Source: Callorhinus ursinus
Lineage: Eukaryota; Chordata; Mammalia; Carnivora; Otariidae
Reading direction: 5' to 3'
Length of the DNA stretch: 64,000 nt
Assembly (NCBI RefSeq): GCF_003265705.1
Contig: NW_020312828.1
Location: 56,153,961 to 56,217,960, forward strand
Every line of letters starts with the position of its first letter. Within the stretch, counting starts at the first letter, position 1. Position numbers and translations under genes: made by a program. Below the pieces are notes generated by a model. That model saw nothing but the letters and a program-made list of their open reading frames with translations. It was not told the origin of the DNA and ran no database searches. Shown in pieces: positions 23,503 through 33,229 of the stretch.

Positions 23503-24150
23503 GCGGGGGGAGGGGTAGGAGAGGTAATTGGCACCTGCCAGCTCTTTTGTTTTTGGAGAACTCTCCTAAATATCCCTGCCCTTCTAGCCTGTGTTCTGAA
23601 ATTAGTAAATACATCTCCTTCCTCTTCCTATACCCCAGGGTTTTTTCAAAGCACTGGTTTTATGCTGTATCTCAGTATAAAGGGTTATTTGTTATGCTTT
23701 TTAAGGGCAAGAACACTTTTCCTATTGCTCTCTGGCTTTGCTCATTGATTTCTAAAGTTTAGGTGTTAAGCCCCACTGATGGTAAGAACCTGCCAAGTGA
23801 AGCCCCTCTGGCTTTCAGAGTTAAATATCATGGGGATTCGTCTTTCCAGTGCAGGTCCCCTGTGCCTGGGGTGCTTAGTGTGGGGTCTGCTCAACTCCCT
23901 TCCCTGGCCTGCAGTGTCCTTCCCTGCCTGGAACAGTCCTGGTGGGTCATTTTAGTTCCTAACCACATCTCTGCCCTCCTTCCCTTTTTGATGTGGCCCC
24001 TTCTCTATATTTAGCTGTGTAAAGTCTGTTCTGCCAGGTGTCAGGTCATTTTCTGGGTTATTTCTAGTGATGTGTTTTTTATCTAGGTGTTTTCATGGAA
24101 TAGGTGAGCTTGGGATCTTCCTCCTCCACCATCTTCCCCAGAAGTTCCCC
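23503..24150 (-). mobile_element. L1M 5' UTR block, antisense, out of place
   Basis: The text 'gtgttaagccccactgatgg', 'cagtgcaggtcccctgtgcc', 'ctggggtgcttagtgtgggg', 'ttctgccaggtgtcaggtca', 'ctcctccaccatcttcccca' follows an L1M 5' UTR read in antisense, and partly parallels 28020-28100. It lies between two adjoining parts of ORF2 (before 23475 and after 24151). A 5' UTR should lie beyond ORF1, so it was moved here or comes from another L1. The 27 bases at the left junction (23476-23502) are a copy of 22531-22557. Confidence 0.6.
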
Positions 24151-25580
24151 TTGATAATCCAGTCTTGGTAGGTTTTATGTTTCTAGGAATTTGTCCATTT
24201 CTTTTAGGTTGTTCAATTTGTTGATATATAATAGTTCATAGTAGTCTCATGATCTTTTGTATTTCTGTAATAACAATTGTAATGTCTCCTCTCATTTATA
24301 ATTTCACTTATTGAAGTCTTGCCTCTCTTTTTCTTGGTAAATCAAGATAAAGAATTGTCTTCTATATTTCAAAAAATCAGTTCTTAGTTTCGTTCATCTT
24401 TTTTTTTTTGTCTTTTGTCTAGTTTCTATTTCATTTATTTCTTCTGTGATCTTTATCTCATTCCTTCTGCTAACATTGGGCCTTTTTTTTTTTTTCCCCT
24501 AGTTCCTTGAGTTGTAAGGTTGGATTGTTTACTTGAGATCTCTCTTTTCTTAATGTAGCAGTTTTTCATTGTAACTTTTCCTCTTCTTTTGCTGCATCCC
24601 ACAAGTTTTGGTATGCCGTGTTTCCATTTTCATTTGTCTAAAGATTATTTTATTTCTCTTTTGATTTCTTTAGCCTGTTGTTTAGGCACATGTTTAAGCT
24701 TCACATATTTGTAAAATTTCCAGATTTCTTTTTGTAATTGATTTTTAGTTTCATACTATTGTGGTTGGAAATGATGCTTGAAATGATTTCAGTCTTAAAT
24801 TTATTAAGACATGTTTTTTGGCCTAATATGTGAGCTATCCTGGAGAATGTTCTGTGGGTACTTAAGAAGGCTGCTTTTGAATGGAATGTTCTATAACTGT
24901 GTTAGGTCCGTCTGGTCTAATGTATCATTTAAGTCCAATGTTTCCTTACTAACTTTCTGTCTGAATGATCTATCCATTGTTCAAAGTGGGGAATTGAAGT
25001 ATCTTGCTAGTAGTGCATTGCTGTCTATTTCTCCCTTCAGATCTGTTAATGTTTGCTTTATATGTTTAGATGCTTCTATGTTGGGTACATAACTATCCAC
25101 AAATATTATATCCTCTTGATGAATTGACCTCTTCATCATTATGCAGTTACTTTTTTGTCTTTTGGCTTAAGATCTATCTTTTTTTTTAAAAAGATTTTAT
25201 TTATTTATTTGAGAGAGAGAGAATGAGAGATAGAGAGCACGAGAGGGAAGAGGGTCAGAGGGAGAAGCAGACTCCCTGCTGAGCAGGAAGCCCGATGTGG
25301 GACTCGATCCCGCCACTCCAGGATCATGACCTGAGCCGAAGGCAGTCGCTCAACCAACTGAGCCACCCAGGCGCCCCTGGCTTAAGGTCTATCTTGACTG
25401 ATACAAGTATGGCTACCTCTCCTTCTTTGGTTTCCGTTTGAATGGAATATCTTTTTCCATCTCTTCACTTTCAGTACATGTGTATCCTTAAAACTGAAGT
25501 GAGTCTCTTATAAGCAGCACATAATTGAGTACTGTTATTTTTAATCCATTTGGCCACTCTATGTCATTTGTTTGTACAAT
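24151..25580 (-). mobile_element. L1M ORF2 N-terminal part (endonuclease and linker), antisense
   Basis: Continuous antisense ORF2: 'cttggtaggttttatgtttc', 'tttgctgcatcccacaagtt', 'gcctaatatgtgagctatcc', 'tctatttctcccttcagatc', 'tttccatctcttcactttca', 'ataagcagcacataattgag'. The last part is the ORF2 start. It contains the SINE at 25181-25377. Strongly decayed. Confidence 0.78.
25181..25377 (-). mobile_element. SINEC
   Basis: Reverse orientation, ending 'gagccacccaggcgcccc'. Target-site duplication tggcttaa[g]atctatctt at 25163-25180 and 25378-25395 with one mismatch. Nearly the same sequence as the SINE at 30189-30398, including shared private variants (see findings). Confidence 0.95.
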
Positions 25581-27060
25581 TCAGTCCATTTACATTTAAA
25601 GTAAGTATTGATAGACACAGAATACTATTTTGTTATTCTTTCCTTTGTTTCTATTTGCTCTTTGTGATTTGGTGACCCCCACCCCCACCCCCCACTGGCA
25701 TATTTTGATTCCTTTCTCTTTGTCTTTTGTGTATCTGCTATAGGTGTTTGCTTTGTGGTCAGCATTAGGCTTACATAAAGTACCTTATAATTATGGCAGT
25801 CTCTTTTAAGCTGATAACAACTTAACTTCAAACACACAACAAAGCACTTCATTAGTACACTCCCACATCACATTTTGTTTTTGATGTCACAAGTTACATC
25901 TTTTTATATTACATATCTATTAACCAATTATTATAGTTATTTTAATACTTCTATGTTTTTAGTCTTCATACTGGAATTATAAGTGACCTAAGACTATTGC
26001 AACATTTGAGTATTCTGAATTTAACTGTATATTTTCCGTTACTAATGAGTTTTATACTTCCATATGTTTTCCTGTTAGTAATTAGCAGCCTTTTGTTTCC
26101 ACTTGAAGAACTCCCTTTAATATTTTTTTTACTGCCTCTCTAGTGATAATTAACTTCTTTAGCTTTTTTTTTTTTTCCTGGAAAACCCCTTTTCTTACCT
26201 TCAATTCTGAAGGGCAGATTTGCCAGGTAGAGTATTCTTGACTGGCAGCTTTTTTCTTTCTTCACTTTGAATATATCATACTATTTCTATTTGGTTTTCA
26301 AAGTTTCTGCTAAAAAATCTGCTTATAGTTTTATGAAGTTTCCTTTGCACATATCAATTTGCTTTTATCTTCTTTAAGATTCTCTCCATATCTTTAGCAT
26401 TTGATAAGTTAATTATAATGTGTCTCAATGTGGTCTCTTTGAATTTATTTTATTTGTCATTCTTTGGGCTTCCCGGATCTAGATGTCTGTCTCCCCAGGT
26501 TAGGGGCATTTCCAGCTATTATTTCTTTGAATAAACTTCTTCACCTTTCTCTCTCTTCCCTTTGGGGCCCCTATAATACTTATATTGACTCTTTTTCATT
26601 CTTTGATTGGATATATTCTACTGCCCTGTGTTTGAGTTTCTGATCCTTTCTTCACTTCATCTAGTCCACTATTGAATCTATTGATTTTTTTTTCAGTTCA
26701 ATTACTGTATTCTTTAGCTCTATGATATCTGTTTGTTAACTTTTTTTCAATTTTCTGTTGAAATTCTCACTTTGTTCATGCATTGTTTTCATGATCGGTG
26801 AGTATCTTGATGCCTGTTATTCTGAACTCTCTATCAGATAAATCACTTACCTTTCTTTCACAAATATTTTCTGTAGTTATCATGTAACAAGTTATCATGT
26901 TATTTTGTTTAGAACATATTCCTGTTTCTTTTTCCATGATTGTGTTGGTTTTTGCACATTAGATAAAACAGCCACCTTTCCCAATCTTGACAGAGTGGAT
27001 TCATGTAGGATATAAACATTATTCAGCCTGGCCCAAGTTCCTACTTATATTCCAAACTAT
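25581..27060 (-). mobile_element. L1M inter-ORF region and ORF1, antisense
   Basis: 25555-26100 is the inter-ORF/ORF1 3' region ('ccatttacatttaaagtaag', 'ttgctttgtggtcagcatta'). 26300-26560 is the conserved ORF1 core in antisense ('taattataatgtgtctcaat', 'tttctttgaataaacttc'). 26640-26900 is the coiled-coil region. A G/C-rich run at 25673-25693 (gaccccc...ccccccact) is G-rich on the minus strand. Confidence 0.75.
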
Positions 27061-27104
27061 TTAATTATCCAAGGCTTGCTTTCTTTTCTTTTTGCTTTTC
27101 TTTG

Positions 27105-27213
27105 CTTTTTCTTTTCTTTTCTTTCCCTTCCTTTCCTTTCCCTTCCCTTTTCCTTCCCTTTCCCTTCCCTTCCCTTCCCTTCCCTTCCCTTCCCTTCCCT
27201 TTCCTCTCTTTTT
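27105..27213 (+). repeat. 109-bp pure pyrimidine tract with (TCCCT)8; (AAGGG)n on the minus strand
   Basis: Every base from 27105 to 27213 is C or T. The core 27161-27200 is eight perfect TCCCT units, AGGGA/AAGGG on the other strand, flanked by CTTTT- and CCTTT-type units. Uninterrupted homopyrimidine with mirror symmetry can form intramolecular triplex, and the minus strand has many GGG runs with 2-nt spacers. The Lys/Glu/Gly-rich open frames across it are artefacts. Confidence 0.95.
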
Positions 27214-27219
27214 GGCTCC

Positions 27220-28400
27220 CAGCAGTGGAGAAGAGTGTGCCAAAACCTGTTAATGTCCCAAAGAGTGGGGGGGGGTTGCAGTCAGCACCTAGATGTAGGC
27301 TAATTAGAATCTGCACCTTCAGATAGCAGCTTGGAAATTATGTAATTAAGCCCTTTCCAGGAAGAAACAGAGATGGGCATTTTTTGCCTGCCCCCTCTGA
27401 GCTGAACCCTGGGGAATAGCAGTTAAGAATGGCGCCTGGGTGGCTCAGTTGGTTGGGCGACTGCCTTCGACTCAGGTCATGATCCCAGAGTCCTGGGATG
27501 GAGTCCCGCATCGGGCTCCCTGCTCGGTGAGGAGCCTGCTTCTCCCTCTGACCCTCTCCCCTCTCATGTACTCTCTCTCTTTCTCGCTCTCTCAAATAAA
27601 TAAATCTAAAAAAAAAAAAAAGAAAGAAAGAATGGCTTCTTTGTTTGCTACAGTTTTGTGAGACTCATGAACAGAAGCACGTTGGCTGTGAGAGCCAGGC
27701 AATTCAGGGACCATATCCCTTGGGTGGCTCCCATAACAGCAGAGGAACAGTGTGTGCACAAGCTCTTTCCAGGGAGGGCAAATTGGAGTGGGCTGGAGAG
27801 AGAGCAGGGGAGAGTAGTCTAGCGGGCTTCCCCAGTCTCTATGGAGGTTCAAAGCCAGCCTGGGCCTCCATCAGCAGCTTTTAAAGGATGCAGGTTAATC
27901 CCTTTCAGGGAAAGACTGGGAGATGGGTTGTTTTTGCCTGCTCCTTCTGCACAAAGCCCTGGGGGAATAGCCATGGTAAATGCTCATGAGCTCATTGATA
28001 ACTACTGTTTGTTTGCTATAGTCTTGTGGGTCTCATGGATACAAGCCCCACTGACTTTCAAAAATAGGTATTTTGGGGACCTGTCCCTCCAGTGGGAGTC
28101 TTAAAGTTTTGGATGCTAGATGTGAGGTCTAAATCTTTTGCTTCTCAGGAAGAAGCTAAGAGTTGGGGGTTCCTGCCTGATTATATAGCTCTGTGCCAGG
28201 GTTGTGGTTTATGGCAAGAATGTATCTCAGCCTTTCTTATCTGTTTCAGTAGGTATATTCTCATTCACCCAATAGTAGAAATCATTCATCTAGTTTCTGT
28301 CTTTTTCAGAGGGAATTGCTCAGCATATAGCTGTACATTCAGGGCATCAGTGGCAGGAGGGGTGCTCAGGAGGCTTTTGTGTTGCCATCTTGTCAACTTC
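27220..28400 (-). mobile_element. L1M 5' UTR, antisense, with internal repeat units
   Basis: The segment continues past ORF1 in the order expected for a 5' UTR read in antisense and ends near 'gttgccatcttgtcaacttc'. Two units are visible. 27320-27430 + 27627-27670 (cagcttgg..., ccctttccaggaagaaacag, 'cctggggaatagcag', 'tctttgtttgctacagttt') repeats at 27876-28040 (cagctttt..., 'ccctttcagggaaagac', 'cctgggggaatagcc', 'tgtttgtttgctatagtct'). After removing the SINE, the period is about 350 bp. Confidence 0.6.
27433..27626 (+). mobile_element. SINEC, full length
   Basis: Head 'gcgcctgggtggctcagttg', 'ctccctctgaccctctcccc' subfamily, tail 'aaataaataaatct' then an A-run. Flanking duplication aagaatgg at about 27425-27432 and in 'aaagaatggctt' near 27630. 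Confidence 0.93.
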
Positions 28401-28440
28401 CCCAAGCTTTAATTCACTAATTAAAAATACGATATATGGA

Positions 28441-28560
28441 GCACCTGGGTGGCTCAGTCGGTTGAGTGACCAACACTTGATCTCAGCTCAGGTCTTGATC
28501 TCAGGGTCCTGAGTTCAAGCCCCATGTTGGGCTCCAAGCTGGGTGTGGAGTCTACTTAAA
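28441..28560 (+). mobile_element. Older SINEC variant, short body
   Basis: 'gcacctgggtggctcagtcg', 'ggtcttgatctcagggtcct', 'gagttcaagccccatgttgg', 'tggagtctacttaaaaag'. It lacks the CT-rich body, like the element at 9061-9167. Flanked by 'aaatacgatatat' and 'aaaaagaagatatat'. Confidence 0.9.
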
Positions 28561-28589
28561 AAGAAGATATATTCTGTTGTATAGATAAC

Positions 28590-28860
28590 CATAACCGATT
28601 AGCTTCATGGATAAACAGTTTGTCTCTTCTTTTTCAGCTATTACAAATAATTTTCATGTAGACATCATTGTATATATTTGTACCATTAACTGAGTTTATC
28701 TGTAGGATACTTTTCTGGAAATAGAATTACTGGAAAACTGTATTCAAATTTTGATATATATATAATCAAATTTATAAAGAAAATTTTAGCACCTTATGTG
28801 CTTCCCTTTATAGAATGGGGGTATTTGTTTTTCAACATCCTACTAATACTCTGTATATAT
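28590..28860 (-). mobile_element. Old L1M fragment, antisense
   Basis: 'cagctattacaaataatttt', 'ttctggaaatagaattactg' follow antisense ORF2 C-terminal text. Highly diverged. Confidence 0.5.
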
Positions 28861-28869
28861 AAGTTAACA

Positions 28870-29225
28870 TTTATTCTTTAACGAGTCACTCCAAAATGTG
28901 ATGACTTAATACAACCATTTATTTAGATCATAGTTTTTAAGTTGGTGATTTGGGCCAGGCTTGACTGGGCAGTTGTCTAGCAAGCTCCAGTGCATAAAGT
29001 ACTTTTCAAATCTCTGCTTATGTCATTCATGTTTGTTACCATCTGATCAAACAAATGAATCACACAGTCAGTTCCAGATTCAGCAGAGGGAACTATAAAC
29101 TCCACATTTTAATGAGAGAAGCTGAAAATTCAGACTCCACCTTTTGATAAAAGAAACTGCAAATTCACATTGCATATGTATATGAGGGATGGAAAGAATC
29201 TGTAGCCATTTGTGCAAACTATCAC
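28870..29225 (+). repeat. Ancient mammalian interspersed repeat, family not named
   Basis: The text 'gtcactccaaaatgtgatga', 'ggcttgactgggcagttgtc', 'gactccaccttttgataaaa', 'actgcaaattcacattgcat' follows a widespread old mammalian repeat with the same order of phrases. I cannot name it with confidence. No coding. Confidence 0.45.
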
Positions 29226-29440
29226 ATTAATAATATATTAATAAATAATGTTAAGTTAGTCATTATCTAAAGATATTGTATTTAATCTTTAACCCTATGA
29301 GGGAATGGCAGAACATTATTATCTATTTTATAGAGGGATTACTGAGGCAGAAAGAAAATAAGTAATTTGCCCAAGGTTATTAATCTCTAGTAAGGGGGGC
29401 TCTTACCTCCACTTAACCTCAATATTCTATGGCATCTTAG
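29225..29440 (-). mobile_element. MIR, antisense
   Basis: 'cttaaccctatgagggaatg'-like text, 'ttattatctattttatagag', 'ttactgaggcagaaagaaaa', 'taatttgcccaaggttatta' are the core of MIR in antisense. Confidence 0.65.
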
Positions 29441-29619
29441 TTTATGTATTTGTTTTGTGTGGTTTTAGGCACCAAATACTTAGCAATATTTTCTTTCCAA
29501 ACGTGTATGTGTTCATATTTCTTAAAACTTTTTTTCAAATTTATCTCTAACACTACCCTCAAAAACTCCTGTACTCCAGATAATAAACTCTCAGACTTCA
29601 AAAATGACCTTAAGTTTTA

Positions 29620-29835
29620 AATCTTCTAAAAGCCTCCCCTGGATTTCCCTTCTCCATTGCTACCATGTTATTTCTGTCACTTATATCTCTTCTTGCATTC
29701 GTCATTGCTTGGCTACAGATTATATTTTTTGTTCATTTATTCTCTGTTAAACTGTGACTTCCTTGAAGGCATTCCCAGCTTTAGAATCCCAATAAAGCAC
29801 TAGATGTTTCTTTGTTATTGTTGAATGAAAGAGAA
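29620..29835 (+). mobile_element. L2 3' end fragment
   Basis: 'aaaagcctcccctggatttc', 'ctgtgacttccttgaaggca', 'gttattgttgaatgaaag' follow the L2 3' end layout. Confidence 0.5.
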
Positions 29836-30188
29836 TACTTGCCCTTGAGCAGCTCATTGATAATTTGTGATAACAGATATGCAAACATTTATCCATGTGG
29901 GCTTATTAAAATTCTACCCATTATCCTAGGCCCCAAGATGTCCTTTACTAATCTTTCTGGAACTTATTTTAGATTAGTTTCTTTTTCCAAGCATTCCCCT
30001 GGGATGGTATTTAAAAATTAAAATACTTATTACCTTTGAATATTTCTCTAGACCCCCAATACTCTAGCAGGTAGCGGACCAAAAAACAGAAGAAACAGAA
30101 CAGGCTATATCCCTCTACCAGAAAGTTTCTCAACCTTTCCTTAAGTTATGATCTTTTTATTACTATTAAAAAAAATCTTGTGTTTTTT

Positions 30189-30398
30189 TTTAAAGATAAC
30201 CAATTATTTTTTTAAAAGATTTTATTTATTTGAGAGAGAGAGAGAATGAGAGATAGAAAGCACGAGAGGGAAGAGGGTCAGAGGGAGAAGCAGACTCCCT
30301 GCTGAGCACGAAGCCCGATGTGGGACTCGATCCCAGGACTCCAGGATCATGACCTGAGCCGAAGGCAGTCGCTTAACCAACTGAACCACCCAGGCGCC
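30189..30398 (-). mobile_element. SINEC with a spacer before the tail
   Basis: Reverse orientation ending 'gaaccacccaggcgccct'. Target-site duplication cttgtgttttt at 30178-30188 and 30399-30409. About 20 extra bases (around 'aaagataaccaattat') lie between the left duplication and the recognisable SINE tail. Confidence 0.93.
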
Positions 30399-30409
30399 CT
30401 TGTGTTTTT

Positions 30410-31075
30410 AATATTACATAAAGTTTCAAAATAATAAAATAGCATAGCTCAGTTTCTCCAAACTAAATCCTCCTATACATTGTCACCAGATTATTTACTT
30501 ATAACATACATTTGTGTTTCTTACCTCATAATATCCACTCATAGGTTTCCTTACTTCTCTTTGGCCATACTTTTCAGCCATAAGTATGCCTAATTCATGT
30601 GGACTCCAAGCTCTAAGGATTCTGTAATAGATGTCTTCTTGTTTCTTTATTAAGGACATGGTTCTTCTCTGGAAACTGAGGTGAGTGCCTTTATATGTCT
30701 GAGAATATTCTAGAACTGGGCCTCGTGATAAAATAGATTGTAAACCCCACATCCTCTGCCAATTGCTCAGTGTTGAAGACCTACCTGACCTACCTCATGC
30801 CTTTCCTTCTGGATGTGCTCTGCTTCCTTGTATGAGAGCTAAGGTCAAGATAGAGGACACAGCCACTTTTTCTCACAGGAACCCAAGCTCCATGATTTTC
30901 CCCAAACATTCCAGGAAGCCAGAATAAGGCAGACCTGGACCAGAAGGGCTGGTTCAGGAGGCAACCATGAGTCCATCAGGGCTTCCCTGGGGCAGGTCAG
31001 TGGGAGATGGTTGCTCTGGACTCTTCCCTGTGCCTCACCTCTATCTGTGATGCTGGGGTTTTCTTTTTCTGGCCA
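30410..31075. other. Repeat-free stretch around the possible exon
   Basis: No transposon recognised. It is somewhat richer in G+C after 30770 ('cctacctgacctacctcatg', 'ccatcagggcttccctgggg'). Apart from the exon candidate nothing can be assigned. Confidence 0.45.
30525..30668 (-). CDS. Possible internal coding exon, unknown gene
   Basis: I do not recognise this as a known protein. On the minus strand a frame is open from 30752 to 30495. Inside it a 144-bp stretch is bounded by an acceptor-like 'ctcagtttccag' before 30668 and a strong donor context gag|gtaaga after 30525. Both boundaries fall between codons (phase 0, 48 codons). The peptide includes EDIYYRILRAWSPHELGILM, then MAEKYGQREVRKP and MSGYYE: mixed charged, aromatic and Trp/Pro content, unlike chance translation of AT-rich DNA. 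It does not overlap a repeat I recognise. Against it: no partner exon was found in the window, the pyrimidine tract before the acceptor is modest, and a chance frame of 85 codons is possible. Confidence 0.35.
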
Positions 31076-31076
31076 G

Positions 31077-31741
31077 TACAGACATATTCATAGCTTCTTT
31101 TATTGTGCTTCACTTTACTGTACTTTGTAGATATTGCATCTCTCTCTTTAAATTTAAGGTTTGTGGCAACTCTGTATCGAGCAAGTCTGTTGGCACCAGG
31201 TTTCCAATAGCATTTGTTCACTTTGTGTCTCTGTGTCCCATTGTGGTAATTCTCGCAATATTTTAAACTTTTGCAGTATTTGTTATGGTGATCTATGATC
31301 AGATTATGATTTGCTGAAAGCTCATATGATAGCATTTTTTAAAAAAAATTTATTTATTTATTTGACAGAGACATAGCAAGAGAAGGAACACAGCAGGGGG
31401 AGTGGGAGAGGGAGAAGCAGGCTTCCCGCTGAGCATGGAGCCCAATGCGGGGCTCGATCCCAGGGCCCTGGGAACATGACCTGAGCTGAAGGCAGACGCT
31501 TAACAACTGAGCCACCCAGGTGACCTGATAACATTTTTAATATATTATTTTTTATTAAGGTATATCCATTGTATTTTTAGACATAAGGCTGCTGCATACT
31601 TAATTGACAGCAATATAGTGTAAACATTTTTAGCCACTGGGAAACCAAAAAAAAAAAAATTCACTTGATTTGCTTTATTGTAATAATTCACTTTATTGTA
31701 GTGGCCTGGAAATGAACCTGCAACTTCTCCAAGGTATGCCT
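31077..31741 (-). mobile_element. Tigger-type (Tc1/mariner) DNA transposon, internally deleted
   Basis: The right end, read on minus, is 'acaggcataccttggagaag' followed by 'ccaggccactacaataaag'. The left end (cagacatattcatagcttct, 'ttattgtgcttcactttact') is the other terminal part. Interior text 'gtttgtggcaactctgtatc', 'gagcaagtctgttggcacca', 'tctctgtgtcccattgtgg' follows Tigger1. The middle, including the transposase frame, is missing, so it was mobilised in trans. A SINE splits it at 31340-31525. Confidence 0.75.
31340..31525 (-). mobile_element. SINEC inside the Tigger element
   Basis: Reverse orientation ending 'gagccacccaggtgacc'. Target-site duplication tgata[g/a]cattttt at 31327-31339 and 31526-31538. 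It is younger than the Tigger copy it interrupts. Confidence 0.95.
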
Positions 31742-33009
31742 GTCCTTGCTCTCCAAGTACAGCTTAGAATTAAGTGTTATCATCTAGATGATTAAATCAA
31801 GCTTCTAAGATCTCATCTTTGGGAAACTAAGATACTATTTAGGAATGCGTGTTCTGAGAAGTGTTTAGGAACTTCCAGAGAAGCTCTGGGGCCTTTAGCA
31901 GTGAACTGTAGGACCTAAATACCACCATCACAAAGCTAATGGGAATGCCCTATCTGATATTTGAAAAACAAAATCATGAACTTAAAAAACAAAACAAACG
32001 AACAAAAAAAAAACAGGTTGAATAGGGAGTCTCACTTTAAAAAGAAGTGGCTCTAACAACAGCTTCAGATGCTGGTGTGTCCAAGATTATAAAAATAGGC
32101 CACTATGTTTCAGATAAGGGGTTAGAGTTCCATTAAAGCAATTATTTCATGGGTCAATATGTAACTTAATTATTTTAAGAAACTTTACACTTCTGAAAGT
32201 TTGAAGTTCAAGGCAGAATATGTGAGATATTAAGAAGTAGAGAAGGAAGGTCAAGCTACAAAGCTTGTGAAGCAAAGGCATCTGTTAATTGGGATTTATA
32301 TACCAGTGAGGAGACAGGCCTGATTAAGAAATGGGTAGAGGTCAGAATACTAGAGCAAGACGACCACTGTGTAAGCATGGTGTGATTTCTGGTACGCCCT
32401 AGACTGCAGCTATGTTTATAAAGATTCCTGAAAAATTTGAGATGTTTATGCATGGAAAAGAAGACCCACAGCTATTTTTCTGTTATTTAATGTCCAATTT
32501 ATTAAATTCACATGTTCTATTGAACAAAATGTCAAAAGCCAATTTTTCTTGAGCGTTTAAACTTTGGCTATATATTTGATAAAACTGTCTTCAAACATTT
32601 TAAACTGGAATTATAAACTGAAATATCTAATAGGTTAATGAATAGTATTTTTCATGTTCTCTTAGAATTATAGTGAAAGCCTTGTGCCTGAAAATAACAG
32701 GCACTCAACACCCCAATATACCAAAGATAAATACTAAGAAAATGAACCCAGCAGACATATCACATCAGCATTTACTAATTTTTCACACACTGTTACCATT
32801 ATTTTCCCATGTTTGCATACTCGTGCATGCATGCACACGCACACACACACACACAAAAGTAGGAATTTAAGGAGAAGTCCTAGAAACAGGGATTCACCTT
32901 CTTAGTGGGAGACTGACTTTTTCCTTCTGTCCCCCACCCCCCACCCCAGGCGGGGCATGCAAGGCGTTGCCTCTCCCCGCTGCTGTAGAAGTAAGCAAGA
33001 AAGTAGCTT
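31742..33009. other. No gene recognised; (CA)n at about 32833-32855
   Basis: Unique-looking AT-rich DNA with an A-rich patch at 31985-32015, a CA microsatellite near 32840 and a C-rich run at 32931-32948. Confidence 0.45.
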
Positions 33010-33021
33010 CAAAGTAATCCC

Positions 33022-33219
33022 TGGGGTGTCTCAGTCATTTAAGTGTCTGCCTTCAACTCAGGTCATGATCCCCGGCTCCTGGGATCCAGCCCCGGTTTGG
33101 GCTACCTGCTCAGGGGAGAGCCTGCTTCTGCCTGCCACGCTGCCTACCTGTGCTCTCTATTTCTCTGTCAAATAGATAAAATCTTAAAATAAACAAACAA
33201 ACAAACAAACAAACAAAAA
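33022..33219 (+). mobile_element. SINEC, diverged, with (CAAA)n tail
   Basis: Damaged head ('ctggggtgtctcagtcattt'), then 'ctgccttcaactcaggtcat', 'tgggatccagccccggtttg', tail 'aaatagataaaatcttaaa' expanded to about seven ACAA units (33190-33219). Flanked by caaagtaatc at 33010-33019 and 33220-33229. Confidence 0.93.
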
Positions 33220-33229
33220 CAAAGTAATC

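Noticed and set aside
27061..27326. Overlapping Lys/Gly/Glu-rich and Pro/Phe/Leu-rich open frames
   Set aside because: They are produced by the CCCTT/AAGGG repeat, which lacks stop codons in most frames.
30661..30690. Plus-strand donor-like ctgag|gtgagt, considered as evidence for a plus-strand exon
   Set aside because: All three plus frames upstream contain stops within a short distance, so a plus-strand coding exon is not supported.
33190..33219. Regular short repeats considered as a CRISPR-like array
   Set aside because: It is the (CAAA)n tail of a SINE. There are no spacers and the genome is mammalian.
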